A stretch of 64,000 nt of DNA from Proteiniphilum sp. UBA1403. GTDB lineage: Bacteria > Bacteroidota > Bacteroidia > Bacteroidales > Dysgonomonadaceae. The DNA lies in NCBI GenBank assembly GCA_002305715.1, contig DBQD01000072.1:58742-122741 (forward strand), read 5' to 3'. The translations under genes and the position numbers were made by a program. This document shows, piece by piece, positions 44,464 to 54,501 of the stretch. How positions within the stretch are numbered: the first letter of the stretch is position 1; every line of letters starts with the position of its first letter. Under the pieces are notes generated by a model, which saw only the letters and a program-made list of their open reading frames with translations, made no database searches and had not been told where the DNA came from.

Positions 44464-45645
44464 ATGGAGCATGACAAGCATTATTCTCACTTTACAGACC
44501 TGCTGAAAGACAGGGATTTTCTCCGTTGGCAACTGCTTCCGGATGAGGACCTCAATAAATACTGGCATGCATTTTTCGTGCAACATCCGGAACTGGAAGA
44601 TGAGCGACAGAAGGCGATTGATTATCTGAGAAATGAGGGTCTGAATAAAAAAATCCTGCCGTACAACGAACGTTCGGCTCTTTTAGAAAAAATTCAACGG
44701 AGTGTCAATCAAAAGAGAAAGAAACGGATTCGTACGGTATTGTGGTATGCATCTTCTGCTGCTGCCATTGCCCTTATGGTCATTGGCATCACCCTATTCC
44801 GACCAGATATAGAACCTTTTGAAAGCCCGAATGAAGAGTTGATTATTGGGGAATTATTGAATCACCAAGATATTCAGTTCATCTCCAGCGGTGAAGCCAT
44901 CTCCTTTAATCACGACGTGGAGGTAACCCTCGATGAAAAAGGTACAGTTGAAATCATTCAGAGCGACAGCAACGTCACCCGCCTTGATGTAAAGCGTGAA
45001 TTGGTAAACTCGTTGATTGTGCCTTATGGAAAACGTTCTACCCTTACCTTGGCCGATGGTACTCGGGTTTGGCTGAATTCGGGATCTGTATTGGAGTTTC
45101 CATCTCAATTTCCCGGAAAGAGCAGGGAGGTAAAACTGGTTTCGGGTGAGATGTACGTGGAGGTGGCACACGACAAAAACAAACCGTTCTATGTACACAC
45201 TTCCGACTTCAACGTGAGAGTCTATGGCACAAAATTCAATCTCACAAATTATGAAGGGACACCCCATTCAGTTGTGTTGGTAGAGGGGAGCGTGAGTGTG
45301 ATGAAGGATGCGGCAGAAACGCTTTTAAAACCCAACGAGCAATTGCTTATCTCGGAAGGGAACATGGAGCGGCAGATAGTAGACGTAACTCGTTACACCA
45401 GCTGGAAAGATGGTTTTCTACTCTTGGATAAAACCCCAATGACCGAAGTGTTGGAACAGGTTGGGCGATATTACAACCTCTCATTCAACTACGAACAGGA
45501 TATGAATCTCAAAAACCGTACCTGCTCAGGTAAAATATATCTATCTGATAATCTAGATAACGTAATGACAACAATTGCACTGCTTAGTGCTACTAAATAT
45601 GAAAAAATAAACGACCGAATCTATATCGGCCATGAATCAGAATAA
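44464..45645 (+). CDS. FecR-family anti-sigma factor
   Basis: A 393-residue inner-membrane regulator: cytoplasmic N-terminus (about 1-88) that would bind the sigma factor, one membrane helix (about 91-112), a periplasmic FecR domain (about 175-275; TLADGTRVWLNSGSVLEFP, SGEMYVEVAHDKNKPFYV) and a C-terminal DUF4974-like domain (about 320-390) shaped to meet the STN domain of SusC. I choose the ATG at 44464; a TTG at 44422 gives an atypical N-terminus. A hairpin follows at 45692-45720 before susC. Confidence 0.92.
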   Translation: MEHDKHYSHFTDLLKDRDFLRWQLLPDEDLNKYWHAFFVQHPELEDERQKAIDYLRNEGLNKKILPYNERSALLEKIQRSVNQKRKKRIRTVLWYASSAAAIALMVIGITLFRPDIEPFESPNEELIIGELLNHQDIQFISSGEAISFNHDVEVTLDEKGTVEIIQSDSNVTRLDVKRELVNSLIVPYGKRSTLTLADGTRVWLNSGSVLEFPSQFPGKSREVKLVSGEMYVEVAHDKNKPFYVHTSDFNVRVYGTKFNLTNYEGTPHSVVLVEGSVSVMKDAAETLLKPNEQLLISEGNMERQIVDVTRYTSWKDGFLLLDKTPMTEVLEQVGRYYNLSFNYEQDMNLKNRTCSGKIYLSDNLDNVMTTIALLSATKYEKINDRIYIGHESE

Positions 45646-45691
45646 ATAGATATGCCTATGAAGAGATAAATAACGTGTTATAAAAAAAAGA

Positions 45692-45720
45692 GTCGGACGA
45701 TACTGCGAATATCATCCGAC
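45692..45720 (+). terminator. Hairpin between the anti-sigma gene and susC
   Basis: Ten-base arms GTCGGACGAT (45692-45701) and ATCATCCGAC (45711-45720) pair with one mismatch. No T run follows on the plus strand, so it may be a weak terminator or part of the susC leader. It marks the likely boundary between the regulatory pair and the sigma-dependent susC operon. Confidence 0.5.
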
Positions 45721-45770
45721 CAGGGTAATTTAATTTTCTTAGTCCAATAATAATTAAATTGAGCAAAAAT

Positions 45771-48700
45771 ATGAATAAAAAAACTATTGCGGATATAATT
45801 CATCGCAATATATCTAAACAGACGGTAAGAATCATGAGAACAACCCTGTTTTTACTACTTTGTACCTTCATGTTCTCTCAAGCAGCGAACAGTTATTCAC
45901 AGGTCTTTGATTTTAACTTGAGATCCACTTCCATCAAGGAGGTATGCAAAGAGATTGAACGAAAAAGTGACTATATCTTTGTATTTTCGGATAATAGCGA
46001 GAAAATGATCAACAAGAAAATCGACCTTAAAGCAAACAAGGAGAATGTGGTCGATTTGTTAGAGAGTCTGTTGTCCAATACAGGTCTGGCGTACAAGATT
46101 CTGGACAAGCAGATTGTAATTTATTCAACAAAAGAGGAGTCTGCAACTGCAACCTTGGAACCGACAACCACTGTTGCACAGCAGCCTGCGAAAAAACAAA
46201 TAACGGGTAAAGTTACCGACAACAAAGGAGAATCCATCATCGGGGCCAATATCATTGAACTTGGTACCACAAACGGTACTGTAACCGATATTGATGGAAA
46301 CTTTTCATTGTTGGTAGAGCAAAATGGATCGATCAGAATAACCTATATTGGTTATTTGGAACAAACCATTTCTACTGCAGGTAATGCGCGCTTCAATATT
46401 GTACTACAGGAAGATACAAAATCGTTGGAGGAACTGGTTGTTATTGGTTATGGTACACGTCAACGGAAAAGCATCACGGGTGCAGTTGATCAGGTAAATT
46501 CAGAGATGTTTGAAGACCGACCCGTGAGCAATGCTGTACAAGCACTTCAAGGAGCATCGGCGAACCTGATCATTCAGCAAAAGAACATGAACCCCAACGA
46601 TAATAACCTCAGCATCAACATCCGTGGTGTCAGCACAATGGGTAACAACGACCCGCTTATTGTGATTGATGGTTTGATCTCATCTGCCAACACTCTTAAC
46701 AGTATCAACCAAAACGACATTGAAAATGTATCGGTCTTGAAAGATGCCGGTAGTGCCGCTATCTATGGTTCGCGTTCTGCAAACGGTGTTATATTGGTTA
46801 CCACAAAAAAGGGTTCAAAGATGAATAAACCTGTCGTCCGTTTAAGTGGCCTATTAGGTTATCAGGATCCCGATATTCTATTCCAACCTGTTGAGGGATG
46901 GCAAAATGCCATGTATCGCAATCAAGCGAACATTAATGCAGGAAGTGCACCAGTATACACACCCGCACAAATTAGAGATCTTTACGAGCATCGGGGTGAA
47001 GAGTATTGGTATTTCAACAAAATCATGCAAAAAGGTTTGCAGCAGAGCTACAACCTGAACATCTCAGGAGGAAGTGAAAATACCACCTACATGGTTTCTG
47101 CAGGATACCTGAATCAGGAAAGTAACTTCGTGGGTGATTTCGGTTTGGAAAGATATAACGTACGTTCTAACATCACCACCGAGTACAATCGATTTAAATT
47201 AACTTCCCTAATGGCCTATAACCGCAGGAACGAAAGAACCATTGCCGGAGGTACAGGGAACACCATCATCAACTCATCTCGTATACCACCCTATTACTAC
47301 TATCAGTTTGAACAGGATGGAAAATACCTGATCAACGATATTATCGGTGATGACAATACACTGGCAAAGCTTAAAGAGGGTGGTTATGAGAATAAAGATG
47401 AAGATAATTTCATCGGCAGCATGAACCTCGATTTTAACGTAGGTGGTGGACTGACAGCAAAAGGACTGGTGGGTATTGACCTTACGCAACACCATCGCTT
47501 TAGAAGGGACATCATGGTTCCCCTCTATTCACGGAACGACTTGGAAACACCGGTTGTTAATATCAATCCTAATCGCCTTACCGAAGATTATAACAACAAA
47601 CGATATACTCTCAGTACCCAATTTTTATTGGATTATGAGCGTACTTTCAACGAAGCTCACCATGTAACTGGTTTATTGGGTACCTCCAATGAGTCATATA
47701 CCTACAAAGCAAGTCGCATGGCTTGGAAGTTTACGGATCCCGACTTGGGACTTCCCACAACAGACGACGCAGAACAGGATACAGGAAACTTCACCTCCAA
47801 CGGTGCAGAGGGTGGTAATCCGGCTACTGACAAAACCAGCATTACCTCTCTCTTTGGACGTATCGGATATAACTATATGGACAAATACTACGGAGATGTT
47901 TCATTCCGTTACGACGGTTCATCGAAGTTTGACAAAAAGAACAGATGGGGCTTCTTCCCCTCTTTCTCGGGTGCATGGAGATTGTCGGAAGAGAATTTCA
48001 TGGAATCCTATCGCGATCAGATTGGTGACCTGAAACTGAGAGGTTCGTATGGTGTATTGGGTAATCAGAATGTGGCCAACTACTCATACCAGACAGTTTA
48101 TCAGATGTATACCAATACATATGTTTTCAATAACGAAGCCGTACCGGGAACAGGATTTACATATGGTAATAAAAACCTGACTTGGGAAAAATCGGGTAAC
48201 CTAAACGTGGGTTTGGATGCAGGGTTCCTGAACAACAACCTCTTTGTCTCGGTTGATTATTTCAACAAACGTACATGGGATATCCTGCTTGCACCTGAGG
48301 TATCATCCGTTTTTGGCAGCTCTGCAGCCAGAGAAAATGCGGGAGAGATGCGGAACATGGGATGGGAAGCTACTATAACCTACCGTTTGCGTTCGGGAGA
48401 TTTCAATCACCAGTTTAACCTCAACATCTCCGACTCAAAAAACAAAATTACCGACTTTGGTGGCAAAGAAAGAATCGACCAGAGTGATCAGATGTATAAA
48501 ATAATTCGGGAAGGAGTAGCCCTTGGGTCGTACTTTGGATATAAAACCGATGGTTATTTCCAGAGTATCGAAGAGATTGCGCAAAGTGCACTCCCTGTAG
48601 GAGCAATTGTACAGCCTGGAGATGTGAAATATGTGGATCAGAACGGCGACAACGTAATTAATGAGGAGGACCGTGTTGTATTGGGTAACGCATTTCCACG

Positions 48701-49226
48701 TTATACCTTCGGGTTTAACTACGATCTGCAATACAAGGGATTCGACCTAAGTATTCTCTTGCAAGGTGTTGGTAAAAGAGATATGTATATTCGTGGTGAG
48801 CTGATAGAGCCTTTCCACTCTAACTACTCCTATGCAATTTACAAACACCAACTCGATTTCTGGACACCGACCAATCCTAACGCTCGTTGGCCAAGACTGA
48901 TCGCCCCAAGCTCTCCTTCAAGTAGTAACAACTGGGGTAGATCGGGTACCGACATTTACCTTTTAAATGGTGCCTATTTACGCGTTAAGAACATTCAACT
49001 GGGATATACTTTGCCAAAACATCTTACCAGCAAAATAGGTATGCAAAAGTTACGCATTAGTGCCAATGCACAAAATCCGTTGACACTGACCAAAAATTCA
49101 TTCATTGATCCCGAAACATCCGAATTTGGTAACAACATGGGTGGTATTGGTGGCGTTAGTGCCAACAGTGCACGCAACTATCCAACACTGGTTTATTACG
49201 GAATGGGCTTAGATATTGAATTTTAA
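45771..49226 (+). CDS. SusC-like TonB-dependent glycan transporter with STN domain
   Basis: A 1151-residue outer-membrane importer. After a long N-terminus and signal peptide (about 25-42, ending SYSQ) come an STN signalling domain (about 45-120; DFNLRSTSIKEVCKEIE), a carboxypeptidase-regulatory-like domain (about 145-225; GKVTDNKGESIIGANI), a TonB box-like LEELVVIGYGTRQ, the plug (NIRGVSTMGNNDPLIVIDG, AAIYGSRSANGVILVTTK) and the barrel. The STN domain and the upstream sigma/anti-sigma pair make it a transducer as well as a transporter. The ATG at 45771 is preferred over a TTG at 45759. SusD follows by 15 bases. Confidence 0.96.
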   Translation: MNKKTIADIIHRNISKQTVRIMRTTLFLLLCTFMFSQAANSYSQVFDFNLRSTSIKEVCKEIERKSDYIFVFSDNSEKMINKKIDLKANKENVVDLLESLLSNTGLAYKILDKQIVIYSTKEESATATLEPTTTVAQQPAKKQITGKVTDNKGESIIGANIIELGTTNGTVTDIDGNFSLLVEQNGSIRITYIGYLEQTISTAGNARFNIVLQEDTKSLEELVVIGYGTRQRKSITGAVDQVNSEMFEDRPVSNAVQALQGASANLIIQQKNMNPNDNNLSINIRGVSTMGNNDPLIVIDGLISSANTLNSINQNDIENVSVLKDAGSAAIYGSRSANGVILVTTKKGSKMNKPVVRLSGLLGYQDPDILFQPVEGWQNAMYRNQANINAGSAPVYTPAQIRDLYEHRGEEYWYFNKIMQKGLQQSYNLNISGGSENTTYMVSAGYLNQESNFVGDFGLERYNVRSNITTEYNRFKLTSLMAYNRRNERTIAGGTGNTIINSSRIPPYYYYQFEQDGKYLINDIIGDDNTLAKLKEGGYENKDEDNFIGSMNLDFNVGGGLTAKGLVGIDLTQHHRFRRDIMVPLYSRNDLETPVVNINPNRLTEDYNNKRYTLSTQFLLDYERTFNEAHHVTGLLGTSNESYTYKASRMAWKFTDPDLGLPTTDDAEQDTGNFTSNGAEGGNPATDKTSITSLFGRIGYNYMDKYYGDVSFRYDGSSKFDKKNRWGFFPSFSGAWRLSEENFMESYRDQIGDLKLRGSYGVLGNQNVANYSYQTVYQMYTNTYVFNNEAVPGTGFTYGNKNLTWEKSGNLNVGLDAGFLNNNLFVSVDYFNKRTWDILLAPEVSSVFGSSAARENAGEMRNMGWEATITYRLRSGDFNHQFNLNISDSKNKITDFGGKERIDQSDQMYKIIREGVALGSYFGYKTDGYFQSIEEIAQSALPVGAIVQPGDVKYVDQNGDNVINEEDRVVLGNAFPRYTFGFNYDLQYKGFDLSILLQGVGKRDMYIRGELIEPFHSNYSYAIYKHQLDFWTPTNPNARWPRLIAPSSPSSSNNWGRSGTDIYLLNGAYLRVKNIQLGYTLPKHLTSKIGMQKLRISANAQNPLTLTKNSFIDPETSEFGNNMGGIGGVSANSARNYPTLVYYGMGLDIEF

Positions 49227-49241
49227 AAAAGATTATTCTCT

Positions 49242-50861
49242 ATGAAAACAAAAATCATACAATATATCACAACCGTTTTGGTCGCACTTGTCACTCTGTC
49301 CGCTTGCAATGAGCTGGATTTGGCTCCGACCAACAAATTCACCGATGCCAATTACTGGACCTCAACCGACAAAGCAGCGGCTGTACTCAATATGGCCTAT
49401 AGTCAGTTATTTAACGCCAACTATTTCTTCGCCAACGAGCGACTGACCGATAATCTCTATGAGGGAAGAGGTAATTCCGACGAAAAGATTATTACTTCAG
49501 GGCAAGCTGATGCAGCACTGGGACGTTTTGCCAATGAGTGGAGAAACTGCTATGAAGGGATAAAGACCTGTCATATTTTCCTCGAAAATGTGGATCAAGT
49601 ACCGAATATGGATCCGGTTATCAAAGAACGGATGATTGCTGAAATTCGTTTTATCCGTGCATCGTTGTATTTCCGTTTGGCCTCACACTATGGGGATGTT
49701 CCTTTCTTCGATTATAACATTACCCTGCAGGAGGCCAACAATATTGAACGCACTCCCAAATCAGAAGTGATTGCTTTTGTAAGAAGTGAGTTGAATGCCA
49801 TTGTAAGCCAGCTTCCTAAACAAGGTGAGTATGCCGCTAAAGATCGGGGAAGAATCACACAAGGTGCTGTGATGACCCAGTTGGCTCGGACCTACCTTTA
49901 TGAAAACGATTGGACCAATGTGGCCTCTGTGACTGGTAAAATCATCAATGGAGATTATGGCCAGTACCAACTATTTTCAAGTTATGAAGGCCTTTTTCTT
50001 CCTGAAAATGAATTGAACGAAGAGGTTATACTCGATTTAGGATACACATTGAGTTTGAGAACATGGTCAGAAATGTATGATGCCATCCCTCTCACTGTTG
50101 GAGGTCGTATCAATGCTTTTGCCCCTACACAGGAGCTGGTGGATGATTATATCATGAAAAATGGAAAAGCAATTCATGAAAGTGGTTCCGGATATAACGA
50201 AGATGATCCCTATGTAAATAGAGACCCACGCTTTAACGCAACCATTGTTTATCATGGATACCAATGGAAGAAAGCCAACGGAACAACCTCAACCATCTAC
50301 ATCAAACCAGGCTCATCAGCCAGTGCAGGTGCATCAACATTGGATGAATATGCTGGTCCGGGACAAAACTCAACAGCCACAGGATACTATATCAGAAAAT
50401 ATTTCGATCCAACCGCTCCGGAAGGTATGGCTGCGGGACTAAATCTGATTCTGATGCGCTATGCCGATGTGCTGCTGATGTATGCTGAAGCTAAGTATGA
50501 GTTAGGTGAGATGAATGAAGCGGTTTGGAATGAAACCATTCGTCCTATTCGCCAGCGTGCCGGTTTTAGCGATGCCTCTGCTCTTAATTACCCTACAGAA
50601 GGAAACCTTCGGGAGATTATTCGTCGCGAGCGTCGTTGTGAATTGGCGATTGAGGGTCTGCGCATTTTTGATATCCGTCGTTGGGGAACTATTGAAACAG
50701 TGATGAACACGACCCCTAGAGGAGCGAAGTTTGCTGCAGGCAATAGCCAATATATCACCCTCGACCAACGTAGATTCAACAAGGATAGAGATTATCTGTT
50801 TGCGATTCCGCAGTCTCAACGAGATATCAACAAGAATCTCACTCAGAATCCTTTATATTAA
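49242..50861 (+). CDS. SusD-like glycan-binding lipoprotein
   Basis: A 539-residue surface lipoprotein that forms the lid of the SusC channel and binds glycan. The lipobox is LSAC with lipidated Cys22. RagB/SusD features include the N-terminal NYWTSTDKAAAVLNMAYSQL helix, the TPR-like helices EMIAEIRFIRASLYFRLASHYGDVPFF region in short pieces, and the C-terminal IIRRERRCELAIEGLRIFDI and FAIPQSQRDIN. The size is normal. It sits 15 bases after susC and 34 bases before the first SusE-like gene. Confidence 0.96.
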   Translation: MKTKIIQYITTVLVALVTLSACNELDLAPTNKFTDANYWTSTDKAAAVLNMAYSQLFNANYFFANERLTDNLYEGRGNSDEKIITSGQADAALGRFANEWRNCYEGIKTCHIFLENVDQVPNMDPVIKERMIAEIRFIRASLYFRLASHYGDVPFFDYNITLQEANNIERTPKSEVIAFVRSELNAIVSQLPKQGEYAAKDRGRITQGAVMTQLARTYLYENDWTNVASVTGKIINGDYGQYQLFSSYEGLFLPENELNEEVILDLGYTLSLRTWSEMYDAIPLTVGGRINAFAPTQELVDDYIMKNGKAIHESGSGYNEDDPYVNRDPRFNATIVYHGYQWKKANGTTSTIYIKPGSSASAGASTLDEYAGPGQNSTATGYYIRKYFDPTAPEGMAAGLNLILMRYADVLLMYAEAKYELGEMNEAVWNETIRPIRQRAGFSDASALNYPTEGNLREIIRRERRCELAIEGLRIFDIRRWGTIETVMNTTPRGAKFAAGNSQYITLDQRRFNKDRDYLFAIPQSQRDINKNLTQNPLY

Positions 50862-50895
50862 CTTAGTGATGGAACATACCAATAAAAAGTATCAT

Positions 50896-52020
50896 ATGAA
50901 GACAATATATATCAAACTACTGATACTCTCTTGCTTGTTAGGGACATGGATGGCATGTAACAGTGACGGCGAAGTAAGAGACCTGGGTGTAACACCCGTA
51001 AAAGCACTCTATGAACCAACCGACGGAAGAACACTCACACTTCAGGCGTCTGCATCGGCTATGCTCTATTTTGAATGGGAACCATCTCGTGCAGAAGATA
51101 GCGGTGCTGTACTTTATGAAATTGCTTTTGACAAAGAGAATGGCGACTTTTCAAATCCTGTTGCCATGATTGCGGCCGACAATAATGGAGGCAGCAACTT
51201 CGCTACCATTACCCATAAGCAATTGAATCAAATTGCAGCATTGGCAGGTATAGAATCGTCCGCACAGGGTACACTCAAATGGACGGTGTTTGCCTCCAAA
51301 GGTATCAATCCGGTGAAAGCTGAACAGGAGCGTACGATTACACTCACCCGATTGGCAGGATTTGCCAATATCCCCGATCAACTTTACATTACTGGGGCAG
51401 CCACAGAAGCTGGAAGTGATCTTTCGAAAGCGATACGGATGAAACGCGTCAACGAAGGAGAATTTGAGATTTACACCCGGTTGACTGAAGGGCAGTCGTT
51501 CCAATTCACCAATGCGTCAACTGGTGATCCCCTTCGCTATTCACTCAGTGGTGAGAAAATTGTTGAGGGAGGAAAAACTACTGTCTCAAAGACGGGTATA
51601 TACAAATACTACCTCGACTTTAACATTGGCGCGTTTACTGTTAAGGAGATTACCAAAGTCAGTATTTTCTTATGCTGGTCGCAACTAAAAATTGAACTAC
51701 CATACAAAGGTTTCGGCGTATGGGAATTAACCAACCACACCATCACCGGTCTAACCGACAATAACAACAACGATGATCGATACAAGTTCAGGATGGAAAG
51801 CTCAGCCGGTGAAACAGAATGGAGAGCACCAGCCAACGACAGCAAACCATCGGGAAATGAAGCTTACTACTATATGGTTGAAAGGGATAATGTACAACAG
51901 TGGACAGATGGGCAGATTTGGAAGAGCCCTTCTACAACAGGATGGAGTGACAAAACATATGACATAATGTTCTCACTTAATCCGCAAACCCCCTATACCC
52001 ATAACCTCACGATTAAATAA
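50896..52020 (+). CDS. SusE-like surface glycan-binding lipoprotein, copy 1
   Basis: A 374-residue lipoprotein with lipobox WMAC and lipidated Cys21. An N-terminal Ig-like SusE domain (about 25-145; TLQASASAMLYFEWEP, YEIAFDKENGDFSNP, HKQLNQIAALAG) is followed by two carbohydrate-binding-like beta domains (about 150-250 and 255-370). It is clearly paralogous to the next gene along the whole length. The proteins likely bind the target glycan at the cell surface next to SusCD. An ATG at 50869 would add nine residues; a far upstream start inside susD is rejected because it lies in another frame of susD. Confidence 0.85.
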   Translation: MKTIYIKLLILSCLLGTWMACNSDGEVRDLGVTPVKALYEPTDGRTLTLQASASAMLYFEWEPSRAEDSGAVLYEIAFDKENGDFSNPVAMIAADNNGGSNFATITHKQLNQIAALAGIESSAQGTLKWTVFASKGINPVKAEQERTITLTRLAGFANIPDQLYITGAATEAGSDLSKAIRMKRVNEGEFEIYTRLTEGQSFQFTNASTGDPLRYSLSGEKIVEGGKTTVSKTGIYKYYLDFNIGAFTVKEITKVSIFLCWSQLKIELPYKGFGVWELTNHTITGLTDNNNNDDRYKFRMESSAGETEWRAPANDSKPSGNEAYYYMVERDNVQQWTDGQIWKSPSTTGWSDKTYDIMFSLNPQTPYTHNLTIK

Positions 52021-52031
52021 TTGAATGCATC

Positions 52032-53174
52032 ATGAAGAAAATAGCTACATACTGGATGATGATCGTTTCACTGCTTATTCTTTTCATCGGGTGCAGTGAC
52101 TCAATGGGAGAAACCGATCATAGTCTGACCGAAGTCAAGACACTGATTGAACCGATGAACGACAAAAGCCTTGAGCTCCTGCCAGCCGTTTCTGCATCTA
52201 CCTATTTTGAGTGGGAACATGCTGACATAAATGGGGGACCTGCCATTTATCAGATTGCTTTTGATAAGGTGGATGGTGATTTTTCAAATCCTCTCTATCT
52301 TGCATATTCGGGAAACAACGGTTTCAACAACAACATTACAATCTCACACAAGCAACTCAACAAGATCATGGGTATTGCCGGTGTAACACCTTCGGGCACT
52401 GGCACGATTAAATGGACTGTCTTCTCTTCGAAAGGGACACACTTTCTCAAGGCTGCCCAAGATAATAAACTTACGATAACCCGTCTGGCCGGTTTTGCTG
52501 AAGAGGATATCCCTGTGGATCTATTTGTAACTGGTGAAGCTTCCGAAGGAGGAACAGATCTGAGCAAAGCACATAAGATGAAAGCCATCTCGAACGGTGA
52601 GTTTGAAGCTTATACCAAACTAAAAGCAGGTGCTCCTTTCTATTTTGTGGATGCAGTTACCGGTTCGCAAAAGAAATTCTCCTTTGAAGGTGGACTGGTT
52701 AAGAAAGAAGGCACCTCCACTGTTGCGACAGACGGAGTATATAGGATTACGCTCGACTTCAATACAGGTGCAAGCACCCTTACACTGGTAACTCGTATGG
52801 CTTTCTATTTTAGTCCTGAGGGTCAGATTCTTTTCGATATTCCGTATAAGGGTTATGGCGTTTTCCAAACCACTGAGACCGTAACATTCAAACAAGAGAG
52901 TTGGGGTCGCGATGAGCGGTACAAACTCAGAATGTTTGTGAAAGAAAATGGTGGTGAAGGGGAAGAAACCGAACTAGAATGGGGAACGCTCAATCAGACT
53001 GATTCTCGTCCGACTGCCTCAAGCCCTGAATCCTATTATTACCTCAAGCTGGTGAACCCAACTCGATGGGATAACAAATGGAAACTGATGGGCGATTTTG
53101 ATGGAAACCCTGGTGTGTATACAATTTATCTACAAGCAGATAAACCGTATACCCACTCCATCACCAAGCCATAA
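52032..53174 (+). CDS. SusE-like surface glycan-binding lipoprotein, copy 2
   Basis: A 380-residue lipoprotein with lipobox FIGC and lipidated Cys21. It repeats the layout of the preceding gene: ASTYFEWEHADINGG, YQIAFDKVDGDFSNP, HKQLNKIMGIAG, TIKWTVFSSKG and the C-terminal domain ending KPYTHSI, against KPYTHNL-like in copy 1. The two genes arose by tandem duplication. They differ most in the second and third domains, where binding residues would lie. It begins 11 bases after copy 1 and is followed by a strong hairpin. Confidence 0.85.
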   Translation: MKKIATYWMMIVSLLILFIGCSDSMGETDHSLTEVKTLIEPMNDKSLELLPAVSASTYFEWEHADINGGPAIYQIAFDKVDGDFSNPLYLAYSGNNGFNNNITISHKQLNKIMGIAGVTPSGTGTIKWTVFSSKGTHFLKAAQDNKLTITRLAGFAEEDIPVDLFVTGEASEGGTDLSKAHKMKAISNGEFEAYTKLKAGAPFYFVDAVTGSQKKFSFEGGLVKKEGTSTVATDGVYRITLDFNTGASTLTLVTRMAFYFSPEGQILFDIPYKGYGVFQTTETVTFKQESWGRDERYKLRMFVKENGGEGEETELEWGTLNQTDSRPTASSPESYYYLKLVNPTRWDNKWKLMGDFDGNPGVYTIYLQADKPYTHSITKP

Positions 53175-53199
53175 ACGTTGTTGAGGGAAAGCAAAAATG

Positions 53200-53244
53200 A
53201 GGAAGTAAGAATGAGAAGATTATAACCAGTCATTCTTACTTCCT
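53200..53244 (+). terminator. Long hairpin between binding proteins and enzymes of the locus
   Basis: Perfect 15-bp arms (53200-53214 and 53230-53244) with a 15-base loop lie 26 bases after the SusE-like stop and are followed by TTGCTCTTT. It is likely a terminator or attenuator between the susCD-susE genes and the GH76-GH92 genes. Confidence 0.7.
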
Positions 53245-53261
53245 TTGCTCTTTGGCAGAAT

Positions 53262-53269
53262 TATTTTTG
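53262..53269 (+). promoter_or_regulatory. -7 element before GH76
   Basis: TATTTTTG fits TAnnTTTG 96 bases before the GH76 ATG and just after the hairpin. The -33 spacing is poor, so this is a weak candidate for separate transcription of the enzymes. Confidence 0.35.
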
Positions 53270-53364
53270 ATTGATGGTTGAATAAAGATCCCTGTAAACA
53301 GGTTGAGAGAATAAATAAACAATCAAGACCCGGTAGGGATTATAACATAGGAAAAAAAGAGAAC

Positions 53365-54501
53365 ATGAACAACAAATATCTAGTATTGCTTCTCGCAACA
53401 ATTCCATTCTGGCTTGCATGCGGGAAAGAAGAACTTCCTAAACAGGATGATGATGACGATAAAAATGTGACTATTGACTGGAATGCAGCAGCCAATGACG
53501 GTAGTAATGCACTGATCAATTCTTTCTGGAATGCAAATGGTCAATACTTCAATACAGACAATAATGGTAATACCTCTTTTCAGTACTGGCCCAATGCACA
53601 TGCACTCGATGTATTGATTGATGCGTATCTGCGAACAAATGATGCCACCTATTCAAGTTATTTCGAAAAATGGTTTGTTGGTGTGAAAGCTCGTAACGGG
53701 AACAGTTGGAACAACGACTATTACGATGACATGGAGTGGAACGCACTGGCTCTTCTGCGTGCATGGAAAGCAACAGGAGATGTGCGTTACAAGGATGCGA
53801 CACTAGAACTCTGGGGGTATATCAAACAGGGTTGGAATGAGCAAGCAGGAGGAGGTATCACCTGGAAGAAAGGAATGGAATACAGTAAAAACGCCTGCTC
53901 CAATGGTCCAGCCGCTATACTGGCAGCAAGACTTTACCAGGAGTTTGGAAATACGGAAGATAGGGAGTGGGCCATTAAGATCTACAACTGGCTTAAATCT
54001 ACACTTGTAAACACGAACAACGGGATGGTATATGATAACATTGATGCAAACACTGGAGTAATTAAAAAAGAGTGGGTTTTTACTTACAACCAGGGGACCT
54101 ACATCGGAGCAGCCATAGAACTGCACAAAATATTCAATGAAAAAGCATATCTGAATGATGCGGTGATTGCAGCTGATTATACCATCAGTAGTCTTGTGGA
54201 GAACTCTATTCTCAAAAGTGAAGGAACAGGAGATGGGGGACTTTTCAAAGGAATTTTTATCCGTTATTTTACCCAGTTAATCCAACAGGAGCGTCTCGAT
54301 GCAACGGCTCAAAGACGTTACCTGCAATTTATGAAGCTCAATGCTGAAACTTTATGGAACCAGGGCACCCAAAAACCGGGCACCTTATTTGGACCCAATT
54401 GGAGAGTGAAACCCGGAACAACAACCGGTTTAACGGAACAACTAAGTGGTTGCATGTTACTCGAAGCTGCAGTATTATTACATAAAAAAGAACTACTATG
54501 A
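53365..54501 (+). CDS. GH76 alpha-1,6-mannanase lipoprotein
   Basis: GH76 enzymes are retaining endo-alpha-1,6-mannanases that cut the backbone of fungal alpha-mannan. The 378-residue protein has lipobox WLAC (lipidated Cys19), an acidic linker of five Asp, and a single (alpha/alpha)6-barrel. The catalytic Asp pair is in NDYYDDMEWNAL (Asp121 and Asp122). LNGWTWKK-like GGITWKKGMEYSKNACSNGPAA and NQGTYIGAAIELH blocks are family-typical. The ATG at 53365 gives the lipobox; a TTG at 53278 is rejected. The stop overlaps the GH92 start by four bases (ATGA). Confidence 0.92.
   Translation: MNNKYLVLLLATIPFWLACGKEELPKQDDDDDKNVTIDWNAAANDGSNALINSFWNANGQYFNTDNNGNTSFQYWPNAHALDVLIDAYLRTNDATYSSYFEKWFVGVKARNGNSWNNDYYDDMEWNALALLRAWKATGDVRYKDATLELWGYIKQGWNEQAGGGITWKKGMEYSKNACSNGPAAILAARLYQEFGNTEDREWAIKIYNWLKSTLVNTNNGMVYDNIDANTGVIKKEWVFTYNQGTYIGAAIELHKIFNEKAYLNDAVIAADYTISSLVENSILKSEGTGDGGLFKGIFIRYFTQLIQQERLDATAQRRYLQFMKLNAETLWNQGTQKPGTLFGPNWRVKPGTTTGLTEQLSGCMLLEAAVLLHKKELL

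Noticed and set aside
50731..50895. An N-terminal extension of SusE-like copy 1 beginning inside susD
   Set aside because: It overlaps susD in another frame and would hide the lipobox signal sequence that starts at 50896.
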